Origin: Seleniibacterium sp963677135
GTDB taxonomy: Bacteria > Desulfobacterota > Desulfuromonadia > Desulfuromonadales > Geopsychrobacteraceae
Length of the DNA stretch: 64,000 nucleotides
NCBI GenBank assembly: GCA_963677135.2
Contig: CAXXLS010000011.1
Location: 42,504-106,503, forward strand
Direction of reading: 5' to 3'
Numbering within the stretch: position 1 is the stretch's first letter; the number at the start of each line of letters is the position of its first letter. The position numbers were made by a program, and so were the translations under genes. The notes below the pieces were generated by a model. It was not told the origin of the DNA. It was given only the letters and a program-made list of their open reading frames with translations, and did no database searches. Positions 7,565-15,724 of this stretch are shown here, piece by piece.

Positions 7565-9121
7565 ATGAGATGTCCTAAATGCGGCTACAACAGTTTTGAC
7601 TATCTCGACAGCTGCAAAAAGTGCGGGAAGGATCTGGTCGAATTCAAGCAACGTTACGGAATCCAGAGTATCTTGTTCCCCGGAGCGATGTCGCCGACCG
7701 ACGATTCTGAAGACGTGGCATTCGACAGCGAAAGCGCTGATGCCGTGGTTGTGGCTGCGACCGGAGCGGCGGCCGCTTCTGCAGCGGCGGCAAGTGCCGA
7801 ACCTGAAGCCGTCGAGTCGCAGGAAACCTCCTCGACAGAAGCTGATGATTTCGGTTTTGACTTTATGGGTGACAGCGCCGAGGATGATGACCTGTCATTT
7901 GATGAACTCTTCGAAGAGGCTCCGGAAGATGAGGATGTCGAAGAATCCATCGAAGGTCCCAAATCGGCAGCTCCAGATTCCGGGGGAGAAGAGGGGGATG
8001 ACTTTTCCTTTGACCTGCCCGAGGAGGACGGGTTCGATGACGATTTCGGTCTCGACGAAGAGCCGGACACGGTCTCCTTCGACGATGACCCTGAACCGCA
8101 GGATGATGAAACGGGGATCGGGGAGGATCCCAAAAGCCCTTTTGACTTACCGGAGTCTCCAGAACGTCTGGGGGCTCCGGATTCTCAAACGGTCTTCTCC
8201 CTCGCCACGGCCGACAGGGCTGAGGCGGTTCCGGAGAGCGGCGGCGAAGAGGATGCTTCCGACGCCGCTTTCGACAGTTCAGATGACTACTATTCACGTG
8301 CCTTTGAGGAGTCTTCTGAGTCGATAGATGACGAGCATTCCGAACCTCTGGCGGAGGCAGCGCCCGTTGCCGATCTGTTCACGCCGGTTGCGGCAGAACA
8401 GACCTCTGAGCCTGTTGCCCTTGATCTGTCGGAGGTCCTTTCGGAGGAAGAGCTTCCGGCGCCGACGGCGCCAGTCGTGGATGAAGAGGCCCTCTACCAG
8501 GAATACTATCGCGGCTTTGACACCAATCGGGAAGCCGCTGCCGGTGTGTCCGGAGACCCGATGGAGAGCCCTGCCGATGCCGACGGGGGGCCGGCCGTTT
8601 TCGATGACGAGCGCTTTTCCGATCCCGCCGAAGAACCCGAACTTCCGACTGCCGCGATGCTCCCGGCCACCGCCAGCCGTATTGCCGCCAGTCTGTTCGA
8701 TGGCCTGATCCTGGCCGTTGTCGGAGGTGGCTTTCTGTTGGCCGCGGAATATGCCCTGGGCGGAATTGCCGACTCCTACATACCATCCCTGGACACCTTG
8801 CTGGACCTGTCCATCCCTTATTTCCTGGTGCTGTTCTTTCTGTGTTTCGGTTATTTCACCCTGTTTCATTTCCTGGTTGGCCAGACTCCCGGGAAAATGC
8901 TGGTTGGCCTTCGGGTCGAGTCATGCGCAGGAGATCCCCTGACCTTTGGCCAGGCGTTTCTCCGCAGTGTCGGGGGGCTGCTGCAGCTGGTTCCCGCCGG
9001 CCTCGGCCTGCTTGCCGTTCTGTTCAACCGGGAAAAACGGGGCTGGAGCGACCTTATTGCCGGCACCCGGGTGGTTCCCTTCAGGCACACCACCGAGGGC
9101 ATGCAGGAGGATGCCGCCTGA
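7565..9121 (+). CDS. Zinc-ribbon, acidic linker and RDD membrane protein
   Basis: An unusual 518-residue protein. The N-terminus is a zinc ribbon with CxxC pairs (Cys3, 6, 17, 20). Residues ~45-370 are low-complexity and very acidic, rich in Asp, Glu and Ser, with an Ala run near 65-80 and repeated DDFGFD/FSFDLPEEDGF-like patches. Residues ~375-510 are an RDD domain: RIAASLFDGLIL, two hydrophobic segments, and GQTPGKMLVGLRV. The topology suggests a long acidic cytoplasmic tail tethered to the membrane. GGAAAGG precedes the ATG. Function is unknown; many RDD proteins are transporters or membrane scaffolds. The acidic part could bind cations or a basic partner, which is speculation. Confidence 0.85.
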   Translation: MRCPKCGYNSFDYLDSCKKCGKDLVEFKQRYGIQSILFPGAMSPTDDSEDVAFDSESADAVVVAATGAAAASAAAASAEPEAVESQETSSTEADDFGFDFMGDSAEDDDLSFDELFEEAPEDEDVEESIEGPKSAAPDSGGEEGDDFSFDLPEEDGFDDDFGLDEEPDTVSFDDDPEPQDDETGIGEDPKSPFDLPESPERLGAPDSQTVFSLATADRAEAVPESGGEEDASDAAFDSSDDYYSRAFEESSESIDDEHSEPLAEAAPVADLFTPVAAEQTSEPVALDLSEVLSEEELPAPTAPVVDEEALYQEYYRGFDTNREAAAGVSGDPMESPADADGGPAVFDDERFSDPAEEPELPTAAMLPATASRIAASLFDGLILAVVGGGFLLAAEYALGGIADSYIPSLDTLLDLSIPYFLVLFFLCFGYFTLFHFLVGQTPGKMLVGLRVESCAGDPLTFGQAFLRSVGGLLQLVPAGLGLLAVLFNREKRGWSDLIAGTRVVPFRHTTEGMQEDAA

Positions 9122-9202
9122 CCGTTTTCAAGCGCCGCCCGCATCGGTTCTGATCACATCATTCCGAGGGGACTTGTCCGTGAAGGGCCGGTCCGACCGA
9201 TT

Positions 9203-9817
9203 TCATCCCATCCGCAGCCGGATGAAACTCTGCAGGTCCGGACATTTCAGGTAATCGTTGTTCTTCAGCTCCCAACCTATCGTCGAGGTCGGTTTTGGAC
9301 CGTAATCATGGCCGGGGTAGACCTCGTAATCCTCAGGCAGGGCTTTAAGGCGCTGCAGGCTGTCGTAGAGGCTGGCGACATCGCTCCCCGGCAGATCGGC
9401 CCGGCCGCAGCGTGAGACGAACAGGGTGTCACCGGTCACCAGCAGCCGGCCGGCCTTGAAGACCAGGGAGCCGGGCGTGTGGCCGGGGGTATGCAGGACC
9501 TCGACCAGCCCGTTGCCGACCGCCAGGGTCGAGCCCTCGGAAAGAATGATGTCCGGCTGGGACACTTCGAGAGCGTGGGCCGCGAGTTTCGCACCGGTGG
9601 CTTCGATGATGGTCGGGTTGCCGGCGACGTGGTCACGGTGCCCGTGAGTGTTCAGGAGCAGGGAGATGGTCACGTCGAGCTCCCGGGCCCGGTCGAGAAG
9701 CCGTTCCGGATACATGGAGGGATCGATGGCCGCACCGAGCCCGGTCTCCGGACAGTAAAGCAGATAGGAAAAGTTATCCATCTCGCTGGCCGGGATCTGT
9801 TCAATGTTCAATACCAT
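9203..9817 (-). CDS. MBL-fold hydrolase, glyoxalase II-like
   Basis: A metallo-beta-lactamase fold hydrolase of 204 residues. Metal ligands are visible in NTHGHRDHVAGN (HxHxDH), in HTPGHTPGS, in the Asp of VTGDTLFV and in YPGHDYGP. It resembles the group containing glyoxalase II and persulfide dioxygenases. The ATG at 9817 lies inside the end of the upstream small gene (10-base overlap), so the two are coupled. Longer in-frame readings reach further upstream but lie over that gene and lack family similarity. The substrate cannot be fixed from the sequence; a thioester is likely. Confidence 0.88.
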   Translation of the reverse strand: MVLNIEQIPASEMDNFSYLLYCPETGLGAAIDPSMYPERLLDRARELDVTISLLLNTHGHRDHVAGNPTIIEATGAKLAAHALEVSQPDIILSEGSTLAVGNGLVEVLHTPGHTPGSLVFKAGRLLVTGDTLFVSRCGRADLPGSDVASLYDSLQRLKALPEDYEVYPGHDYGPKPTSTIGWELKNNDYLKCPDLQSFIRLRMG

Positions 9818-10026
9818 AAGTCTTTTGGTTCCTCGGTTGCAATAAGGCGGATTTCCTTGTCGATAATCCTGAAGCGCTGTCCGGTTGATCGCACCAGCCA
9901 TTCGTCCCCTTCTTCCGGGGGTTGCGGGAACTCCCGGTTGCCCAGAAAGACATCCTCGTTGTCGATCATGCCCCACCAGTCGAGGGCACCGGTCTGCCAG
10001 ATCTTGGTCTTGAGAAAAAACGCCAT
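9808..10026 (-). CDS. Small hypothetical protein upstream of the MBL hydrolase
   Basis: A 72-residue protein starting MAFFLKTKIWQTG, with AAGGAG just before the ATG at 10026, a much better start than the in-frame ATG 39 bases earlier. It is rich in Trp and acidic residues and has no signal peptide or membrane segment. Its stop overlaps the start of the hydrolase gene by 10 bases. I do not recognise the family. The overlap and strong ribosome site make it a credible gene. Confidence 0.7.
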   Translation of the reverse strand: MAFFLKTKIWQTGALDWWGMIDNEDVFLGNREFPQPPEEGDEWLVRSTGQRFRIIDKEIRLIATEEPKDLWY

Positions 10027-10052
10027 GCAAACTCCTTGTTTCGCGTTATTGG

Positions 10053-10081
10053 TTGAGTGGATCAAACAGTCCCTTTATATT
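10053..10081 (+). promoter_or_regulatory. Sigma-70 promoter of dapF
   Basis: A -35 box TTGAGT (10053-10058), a 17-base spacer and a -10 box TATATT (10076-10081), about 45 bases before the dapF ATG. It lies in the divergent gap with the 72-residue minus-strand gene. Confidence 0.65.
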
Positions 10082-10125
10082 AGCAGAGAGATCTGGGTCT
10101 CAACAACTACCGGGAGGGAAGATGT

Positions 10126-10965
10126 ATGAAATTTACCAAAATGCACGGCGCCGGCAACGACTACGTCTATGTCAACTGTTTCGACCAGTCCCTGGAAGAC
10201 CCGGCTGCCGTCGCCCGTCAGGTCAGTGATCGTCACTTCGGGATCGGCTCCGACGGACTGATTCTGATCATGCCGTCGGAGGTGGCCGATGTCCGTATGC
10301 GGATGTTCAACGCCGATGGCAGTGAGGCGGAAATGTGCGGCAACGGCATCCGCTGCGTCGCCAAGTACGCTTTCGATCATGGCCTGGTCAATGCCCTCGA
10401 AATCAGGGTTGAAACGGGCAACGGGGTGCTGCCCCTGACCATGTTCCCGGGAGACCAGGGGCGGATTGCCAGGGTCAGGGTCAACATGGGGCGGCCGGGA
10501 CTGACCCGGCAGGAAATTCCGATGGTCGCCCCCTCTTTGGAGCAGGTGGTCGAAGTGCCGCTGGAGGTAGCGGGAGAAACCTACCGGGTGACCTGTGTTT
10601 CCATGGGGAATCCCCACGCGGTTGTTTATGTCGATCATGTCGAGACCTTTCCGGTTGAGAAGATTGGTCCGCTGATTGAAAATCATGCCTGTTTTCCACG
10701 CCGCACCAACGTTGAATTTGTCCAGGTTGTCAGCCCCGACGAAGTCATCCAGCGGACCTGGGAACGGGGTGCCGGCGAGACCTTGGCCTGCGGGACCGGG
10801 GCTTCGGCGGTGACAGTCGCCGGCGTGCTGACCGGGAAAACCAGGGCCAGAATCGTCAATCACCTGCGCGGTGGTGACCTGGAAATGGAGTGGCTTGAAA
10901 ACGGACCGGTGATGATGACCGGGCCAGCAGTTGAGGTGTTCAGTGGTGAGTTCGACCCCCGATAG
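10126..10965 (+). CDS. dapF: Diaminopimelate epimerase
   Basis: Interconverts LL- and meso-diaminopimelate for lysine and peptidoglycan. At 279 residues it is of normal length. The two catalytic cysteines sit in the expected places, AEMCGNGIRC and LACGTGASAVTVAG, and the start MKFTKMHGAGNDY is diagnostic. GGGAGG precedes the ATG at 10126. The 3' end overlaps the start of the HAD hydrolase gene, with endonuclease IV and dtd following closely, so this is the head of a likely operon. Confidence 0.97.
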   Translation: MKFTKMHGAGNDYVYVNCFDQSLEDPAAVARQVSDRHFGIGSDGLILIMPSEVADVRMRMFNADGSEAEMCGNGIRCVAKYAFDHGLVNALEIRVETGNGVLPLTMFPGDQGRIARVRVNMGRPGLTRQEIPMVAPSLEQVVEVPLEVAGETYRVTCVSMGNPHAVVYVDHVETFPVEKIGPLIENHACFPRRTNVEFVQVVSPDEVIQRTWERGAGETLACGTGASAVTVAGVLTGKTRARIVNHLRGGDLEMEWLENGPVMMTGPAVEVFSGEFDPR

Positions 10966-11620
10966 AAAAATCAAGGCGATTCTGTTTGATCTGGACAATA
11001 CCCTGTATCCGGCCGAACGGGATCTGTTCTCCCTTATCGATGTCCGGATCAACCGTTACATGGAAGAGATGGTCGCCATCGATCGTCAGGATGTTGACCG
11101 GTTGCGGCGGCGCTACTGGCAGGATTACGGCACCACCCTGCAGGGGCTGATTCTCCATCATCAGGTCGATCCCGAGGAATACCTCGATTATGTCCATGCT
11201 GTCGATGTCGGCAGCCGCCTGAGCTTTGACCGGCGCCTGCATGAGGTCCTCTCCGGGATCTCGATTCCCAGCTATGTGTTTACCAACGGTTCCCGCTGTC
11301 ACGTCGACCGGGTCGTGTCCGCCCTTGGTCTGGATGGCCTGTTTCATGATGTTTTCGACATTCGGGTCGACAACTACAAGCCCAAGCCGCAGCCGGGGCC
11401 CTACCAGGCGGTCCTCAACCGTCTGGAACTGGCCGGGGAGCAGTGTGTGATGGTCGAGGATCAGCCGCAGAACCTGAAAACGGCCAAGGATTTCGGTATG
11501 AAGACGGTTCTGGTCGGGCGGGCCGACGAGCATGCGGAGGCCGGGTTTATCGATGTCTTTATCGACGGGCCGGCAGACATCGGCGTGGCCATCGCCGCCT
11601 GGGCAGGGGGCTGCCCTTGA
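10946..11620 (+). CDS. HAD-family hydrolase (pyrimidine 5'-nucleotidase-like)
   Basis: About 224 residues. The HAD motifs are in order: DLDNTLYP (nucleophile Asp in DxDxT), FTNGSR (motif II), KPKPQPG (motif III Lys) and MVEDQPQNLKTA (motif IV). It resembles the pyrimidine 5'-nucleotidase/PPM1-type HAD subgroup. It starts within the end of dapF at GTG (10946, or 10943) behind GAGGTG. The stop TGA overlaps the TTG start of the endonuclease IV gene. The substrate is not determined by the sequence. Confidence 0.87.
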   Translation: MSSTPDRKIKAILFDLDNTLYPAERDLFSLIDVRINRYMEEMVAIDRQDVDRLRRRYWQDYGTTLQGLILHHQVDPEEYLDYVHAVDVGSRLSFDRRLHEVLSGISIPSYVFTNGSRCHVDRVVSALGLDGLFHDVFDIRVDNYKPKPQPGPYQAVLNRLELAGEQCVMVEDQPQNLKTAKDFGMKTVLVGRADEHAEAGFIDVFIDGPADIGVAIAAWAGGCP

Positions 11621-12480
11621 ACCGGGAAACACCCCCCAGCTTGCTGCTGGGCGTTCATGTCTCCATCGCGGGCGGCATAGAAAAAGCCATCGCGCGGGGG
11701 GAGGAGATCGGCTGTACCGCGATTCAGGTCTTCACCCGCAATGCCAGCCGCTGGCAGGCCAAGCCCCTTTCCGACCGGTCGGTGGCGGCTTTCAGAGAGG
11801 CCCGCGCCCGAAGTTCCCTGGGGTATGTCGCCGCCCATGACAGTTATCTCATCAACCTGGCGAGTCCGGATGAACAGCTGCGCAGGAAATCGATAGCCGC
11901 CTTTGTCGACGAGATGGTGCGGTGCGACCGGCTGGGAATAGCGGACCTGGTCATGCATCCCGGGGCCCATATGGGGCGGGGCATCTCGGCGGGGCTGGCA
12001 ACGGTTGCTGAAAGTTTCAGGAGCATTTTCAGCGAGGCTCCCGCAACGGTCCGCGTTCTGATTGAGAATACGGCCGGGCAGGGAACCTCCCTCGGCGCTG
12101 ATTTTGCTGAGATCGCCGAGATTCTCAGTCGGGTTGGCAATGACCGTCTGGCGGTCTGTTTTGATACCTGCCATGCTTTTGCGGCAGGCTATGACCTGCG
12201 CAGCGAGCAGAGTTATCAGCGCGTCATGGAGGACTTTGAGCAGTTGCTCGGTATGGAGAGCCTGGCCCTGTTCCATCTGAATGACTGCAAAAAGCCCCTG
12301 GGTTCGCGGGTTGATCGTCATGAGCATGTCGCCAGGGGGATGATCGGGGTCGCTGGCTTTGCAGCGCTCATGACCGATCCCCGGTTTGTCCGGGTGCCGA
12401 AAATTTTGGAAACCCCCAGCGGTGAGCAGCACTGCCACGACCTTGAGAACCTGGCATTGCTGCGCCGGCTTGCGGGCTGA
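11617..12480 (+). CDS. nfo: Endonuclease IV (AP endonuclease)
   Basis: Base-excision repair enzyme that cuts at abasic sites, 287 residues, matching the usual ~285. The TIM-barrel metal ligands are seen in LGVHVSIAGG, VMHPGAHMG, LIENTAGQG, VCFDTCHAFAAGYD, LFHLNDCKK, DRHEHVARG and ILETPSG. The start is TTG at 11617, overlapping the previous stop (TTGA) behind a purine-rich GGGG stretch; no ATG is available. Longer in-frame readings run into the HAD gene and are not real. Confidence 0.94.
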   Translation: MNRETPPSLLLGVHVSIAGGIEKAIARGEEIGCTAIQVFTRNASRWQAKPLSDRSVAAFREARARSSLGYVAAHDSYLINLASPDEQLRRKSIAAFVDEMVRCDRLGIADLVMHPGAHMGRGISAGLATVAESFRSIFSEAPATVRVLIENTAGQGTSLGADFAEIAEILSRVGNDRLAVCFDTCHAFAAGYDLRSEQSYQRVMEDFEQLLGMESLALFHLNDCKKPLGSRVDRHEHVARGMIGVAGFAALMTDPRFVRVPKILETPSGEQHCHDLENLALLRRLAG

Positions 12481-12500
12481 AAGTCAGACGGAGTAAGCAG

Positions 12501-12950
12501 ATGAGAGCAGTCGTACAACGGGTAAGCCGTGCCGGAGTAACCGTCGACGGGGAGCGTATCGCTGATATCGGTCAGGGTCTGCTGGTGCTGCTGGGGGTGG
12601 CCGACGGGGACGGCAGACCGGCGGCCGACTACCTGGCCGACAAGATTGCCGGGTTGCGCATTTTTGAAGACGACCAGGGCAAGATGAATCTGTCCGTTGC
12701 TGATTGTCACGGCGCGGTGCTGGTCGTGTCCCAGTTCACCCTGCTGGCGGATTGCCGCAAAGGGCGTCGTCCGGGCTTTTCGGCAGCTGCGCCTCCGGAG
12801 ATCGCCGAGCCCCTGTGCCGTTACTTCAGTGACCAGCTCGCGAGGAAAGGGTTGGCCGTGCAGACCGGCCGGTTCCGCGCCGATATGGCTGTGGACCTGG
12901 TCAATGACGGGCCGGTGACCATTATGCTCGACAGCGATCGACAGTTTTAA
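12501..12950 (+). CDS. dtd: D-aminoacyl-tRNA deacylase
   Basis: Removes D-amino acids from mischarged tRNA, 149 residues. It shows the diagnostic SQFTLLADCRKGRRPGF motif and the C-terminal NDGPVTIML motif that form the active site across the dimer. The start MRAVVQRVSRAGVTVDGE is typical. GGAG precedes the ATG. It lies 20 bases after nfo and 11 bases before the DUF4124-type gene. Confidence 0.96.
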   Translation: MRAVVQRVSRAGVTVDGERIADIGQGLLVLLGVADGDGRPAADYLADKIAGLRIFEDDQGKMNLSVADCHGAVLVVSQFTLLADCRKGRRPGFSAAAPPEIAEPLCRYFSDQLARKGLAVQTGRFRADMAVDLVNDGPVTIMLDSDRQF

Positions 12951-12961
12951 GGGGGGGTATC

Positions 12962-13486
12962 ATGATCAGGCTGATTGGCGTTCTTGTGTTTTTAGGGATC
13001 GTGGCCGCCGGTTCGGCGCCGGCGGCCACCTATACCTGCCGGGACGAGCAGGGCCGTCTCTATGTCGGTGATAATCTGCAGGCCCTGCCCGAGGCCTGCC
13101 GGGCCAGGGTCAGGACGCTGCCTGAACAGGATCCGGCAAACCTTAATTTCGTTCCGGACACAAGCCGGCCGGCGGGGCCGAGCCATGAGTTCAACCGGGC
13201 CGTAGCGAGGGAGCAGGAGGCCTTCGCTCGCAAGCGGTCCCGGGAACAGGCCCTGCAGGCGCGTTCGCAGAGGATGACCGTGGAGTATCGGCAGGCTGAA
13301 GAGCAGAAATGGGCTGCGCGCAGGGATCTGACCACCCGATCCCGGGAGCTTTATGATCAGGCAGTCAGGAAACAGGAGCAATTGCGTTCGGAAAAGAAAA
13401 CCATTCTTGAGCAGCTCAGCCGGGAGAAGGTGTCGACGGATATTGAGAGCGAGGTTCGCAACAATCTCGAGCAGATCGGGGGTTGA
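12962..13486 (+). CDS. Secreted DUF4124-like protein with coiled coil
   Basis: A 174-residue exported protein. The signal peptide spans residues 1-22 (MIRLIGVLVFLGIVAAGSAP, then AA|T). Next comes a short domain, YTCRDEQGRLYVGDN, of the DUF4124 type. Residues ~75-165 are highly charged helical sequence rich in Gln, Glu and Arg, likely a coiled coil. GGGGGGG precedes the ATG. Probably a periplasmic protein; function unknown. Confidence 0.8.
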   Translation: MIRLIGVLVFLGIVAAGSAPAATYTCRDEQGRLYVGDNLQALPEACRARVRTLPEQDPANLNFVPDTSRPAGPSHEFNRAVAREQEAFARKRSREQALQARSQRMTVEYRQAEEQKWAARRDLTTRSRELYDQAVRKQEQLRSEKKTILEQLSREKVSTDIESEVRNNLEQIGG

Positions 13487-13517
13487 AAAAAACCAGGCCC
13501 TTCAAAAGGGCCTGGTT
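13486..13517 (-). terminator. Intrinsic terminator of trxA
   Basis: A perfect 12-base stem (arms 13491-13502 and 13506-13517) followed on the minus strand by a run of seven T. It lies about 75 bases after the trxA stop. The plus strand lacks a T run, though the hairpin directly follows the DUF4124 gene and may also help stop that transcript. Confidence 0.85.
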
Positions 13518-13535
13518 GGCGGTGCATGAGTGGCT

Positions 13536-13583
13536 GTTGAAAAACGAGTGCGTTGCAGGCGTCGCCTCGACAACGTTTTTCAC
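13536..13583. repeat. Imperfect palindromic element next to trxA
   Basis: Nested inverted repeats: GAAAAACG (13539-13546) with CGTTTTTC (13574-13581), CGTTG (13551-13555) with CAACG (13571-13575), and an inner AGGCG/CGCCT hairpin. It sits between the trxA stop and its terminator. This resembles the short palindromic elements scattered in bacterial genomes, but only one copy is seen in this window. Confidence 0.5.
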
Positions 13584-13590
13584 CAGCTTG

Positions 13591-13920
13591 TTAGAGAGCT
13601 TTTTGCAGCAGCGCCTCAATCTGGTTTTTGGGAACGGCGCCAACCAGCTGGTCAACAATCTCTCCCCCCTTGAAAAGGATCATGGTCGGGATGCCACGAA
13701 CGCCATACTGGCCCGGAGTGGCCGGATTCTCATCAACGTTGACCTTGCCGATCTTGATCTTGCCGTCATATTCTTCAGCCAGTTGATCGAGCACGGGTGC
13801 GATCGCTTTGCAGGGCGCACACCAGGTAGCCCAGAAATCAACGAGAACGGGAGTGTCGGATTTAAGAACGTCTGCTTCAAATTGAGCATCGGAAATTTCA
13901 AGAATTTTGTCGCTAGCCAT
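13591..13920 (-). CDS. trxA: Thioredoxin
   Basis: Thiol-disulfide reductase of 109 residues with the classical fold. The active site is WCAPC, in place of the commoner WCGPC, followed by KAIAPVLDQLAEEY; the cis-proline lies in GIPTMILFKGG. AAGGAG precedes the ATG at 13920. It is monocistronic with its own terminator at 13486-13517. A second, zinc-ribbon thioredoxin is encoded at 37296. Confidence 0.96.
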   Translation of the reverse strand: MASDKILEISDAQFEADVLKSDTPVLVDFWATWCAPCKAIAPVLDQLAEEYDGKIKIGKVNVDENPATPGQYGVRGIPTMILFKGGEIVDQLVGAVPKNQIEALLQKAL

Positions 13921-14033
13921 CGATGTCTCCTTTTTTCATGGTTGTGGCCGGAAGGTTATGCAAAATCATATCCACATCACAATATATTGGGAGGTCTAGA
14001 AAATCAAGGTGCAATAAGTAAATTTGCTTCAAC

Positions 14034-14062
14034 TTGACAGGCAACAGACTGCTCCATATGAT
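14034..14062 (+). promoter_or_regulatory. Sigma-70 promoter of the SIS-domain gene
   Basis: Consensus -35 TTGACA (14034-14039), a 17-base spacer and -10 TATGAT (14057-14062), about 55 bases before the ATG at 14119. Confidence 0.75.
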
Positions 14063-14118
14063 GCATCTGCCTGAGAACTTACCATTGCGCCCGGACGCCT
14101 TAGCCGGAGGTTTTAAAG

Positions 14119-14697
14119 ATGGAACAATTTATCAATGCCGCCTGTCAGCAGGCAACAGCCTGTCAGGCAGAGTTCTGCGGGAGCCAGGGGGACAAGCTGA
14201 CCCAGCTGGCGGCCCGCCTGGCCGCGCTTTTTGCCGAAGGCGGTCAGCTGCTGGTGGCCGGCCACGGGCAGCTGTTTCATGTCGCCCAGCTGCTGGCCGT
14301 GCAGTTTTCCTACAAGCTGGAATTCGACCGGCCCGTGCTTCCGGCCTTATGCCTCGGCAGCGACCCTCTGCTCAGCCAGCAAATGCTCGGCGCCGGTCTG
14401 GCTGAACAGTACCTGGTACGGCATTACCGGGCAATCAACAGCCAGGACCACCTGCTGCTGGTCTTTTCCGATGCCGGGGCCGCCCCGGAGCTGGACGCCT
14501 TGATCGAGGAGGTCAAGGATAACGATCAACCGGTGTTTCTGCTCTCCGGCAACGCTCAGCAGGACCCGCTGCTCACGGAACATGTCGACGGGTGCCTGAA
14601 CCTTGGCTGCCCTTCGCTGCCGCGACTTGTCGAGCTCTCCCAGTTTGCCGGCCACCTGCTGTGCGGGCTGGTCGAAAAGGAGTTGTTCGGCCGTTAA
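14119..14697 (+). CDS. SIS-domain protein (GmhA/DiaA-like)
   Basis: A 192-residue protein with a single SIS (sugar isomerase) domain. LAALFAEGGQLLVAGHGQLFHVAQLLAVQF-type phosphosugar-binding sequence lies near residues 35-65, SQDHLLLVFSDAG near 110-125, and a Pro/Gly-poor helical tail follows. It is similar to GmhA (sedoheptulose-7-phosphate isomerase) and DiaA, but key catalytic residues cannot be confirmed by eye, so I give no gene name. GGAGG precedes the ATG, and it has its own strong promoter. About 155 bases separate it from ccsA, which has another promoter. Confidence 0.75.
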   Translation: MEQFINAACQQATACQAEFCGSQGDKLTQLAARLAALFAEGGQLLVAGHGQLFHVAQLLAVQFSYKLEFDRPVLPALCLGSDPLLSQQMLGAGLAEQYLVRHYRAINSQDHLLLVFSDAGAAPELDALIEEVKDNDQPVFLLSGNAQQDPLLTEHVDGCLNLGCPSLPRLVELSQFAGHLLCGLVEKELFGR

Positions 14698-14748
14698 CAG
14701 CAAAAGAGGACGAAGCGTTCGGCCCCCTGCGGGCCACCGAGAAAGAGG

Positions 14749-14778
14749 TTGACTCCTGCGATTCGGGAACCATACAAT
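14749..14778 (+). promoter_or_regulatory. Sigma-70 promoter of the ccsA-hem operon
   Basis: A -35 box TTGACT (14749-14754), an 18-base spacer and a -10 box TACAAT (14773-14778), roughly 75 bases ahead of the ccsA ATG at 14855. It is the only good promoter seen before hemA. Confidence 0.7.
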
Positions 14779-14854
14779 CCCGACTTGCTGACAGCGATAT
14801 ATGGATAGTTCGATTTCGGCGCTGCCTGTGTCGCAACATACCGGAAAGGATGCC

Positions 14855-15724
14855 ATGGGAACCTCAAACCTACTGTCGACGATCACGACTCTGATCTATC
14901 TTGCGGCCAGCATTCTTTACATCGTCGCCATGGTCAGGAAAAAAGCGGCCCTCGGAAGTTTGGGGCGGTGGCTGCTTCTTGCGGGAGTCATCGTCCACGC
15001 CGGCGCGTTCGGCGTGCTGCATTCCACGGTCGGCGGTACCCCGGTGACCAGTCTCCACGAGTCTCTGTCCTTCTTTGCCTGGTGCCTGGTCCTGCTCTTC
15101 CTGCTCCTCGACCTGCGCTTTCGGCTGTCCGTCATGGGAGCTTTCGCTGCGCCTCTGGCGTTTCTGCTCATGATCGCCAGCGCTTTGAGCCCGCGCGCTG
15201 TCATTCAGCTCAATCCGGTCCTGAAGAGCTGGCTCTTCCCGGTCCACATCTCTTTTGCCTTCCTGGGGATTGCCGCCTTCTCACTGTCCTTTGGCGCAGG
15301 GGTCATGTACCTGATCCAGAACCGGATGCTGAAAAGCAAGCGCTTCACCGGAATCTTCCAGCTGCTGCCTTCCCTCGACAGTCTGGACAAGGTGAACTAT
15401 ACCTGTTTGAGCGTCGGTTTTCCCCTGATGACCCTCGGGATCATCAGCGGCGCTTTCTGGGCCAATACCGCCTGGGGGAGTTACTGGAGCTGGGATCCCA
15501 AGGAGACCTGGGCCCTGATCACCTGGTTTCTTTATGCCGGCCTGCTCCACGGTCGGCTGACCTCGGGCTGGCGGGGCCGGACGGCCGCCCTGTTTGCCAT
15601 TATCGCGTTCCTGTTTCTCCTGTTTACCTATCTGGGAGTCAACCTGCTGCTCGGCGGCTATCATACCTTCGAAGCGTTCGCCGTGGTCGGCGGTCTCCCC
15701 GGTGAAATGATCCCATGGATATAA
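14855..15724 (+). CDS. ccsA: Cytochrome c biogenesis protein CcsA/HemX-like
   Basis: An inner-membrane protein of 289 residues with about eight hydrophobic helices. It carries the haem-handling tryptophan-rich motif WGSYWSWDPKETWALITW and conserved His residues in adjacent helices (VHAGAFG, PVHISFAF, LLHGRL), the mark of the CcmC/CcsA/HemX family that delivers haem to apocytochromes. ATG 14855 is preferred because GGAAAGGA lies just before it; an in-frame start at 14801 has none. The end overlaps hemA by 10 bases. The position ahead of hemA is the HemX arrangement, so a role in stabilising HemA is an alternative. Confidence 0.88.
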   Translation: MGTSNLLSTITTLIYLAASILYIVAMVRKKAALGSLGRWLLLAGVIVHAGAFGVLHSTVGGTPVTSLHESLSFFAWCLVLLFLLLDLRFRLSVMGAFAAPLAFLLMIASALSPRAVIQLNPVLKSWLFPVHISFAFLGIAAFSLSFGAGVMYLIQNRMLKSKRFTGIFQLLPSLDSLDKVNYTCLSVGFPLMTLGIISGAFWANTAWGSYWSWDPKETWALITWFLYAGLLHGRLTSGWRGRTAALFAIIAFLFLLFTYLGVNLLLGGYHTFEAFAVVGGLPGEMIPWI

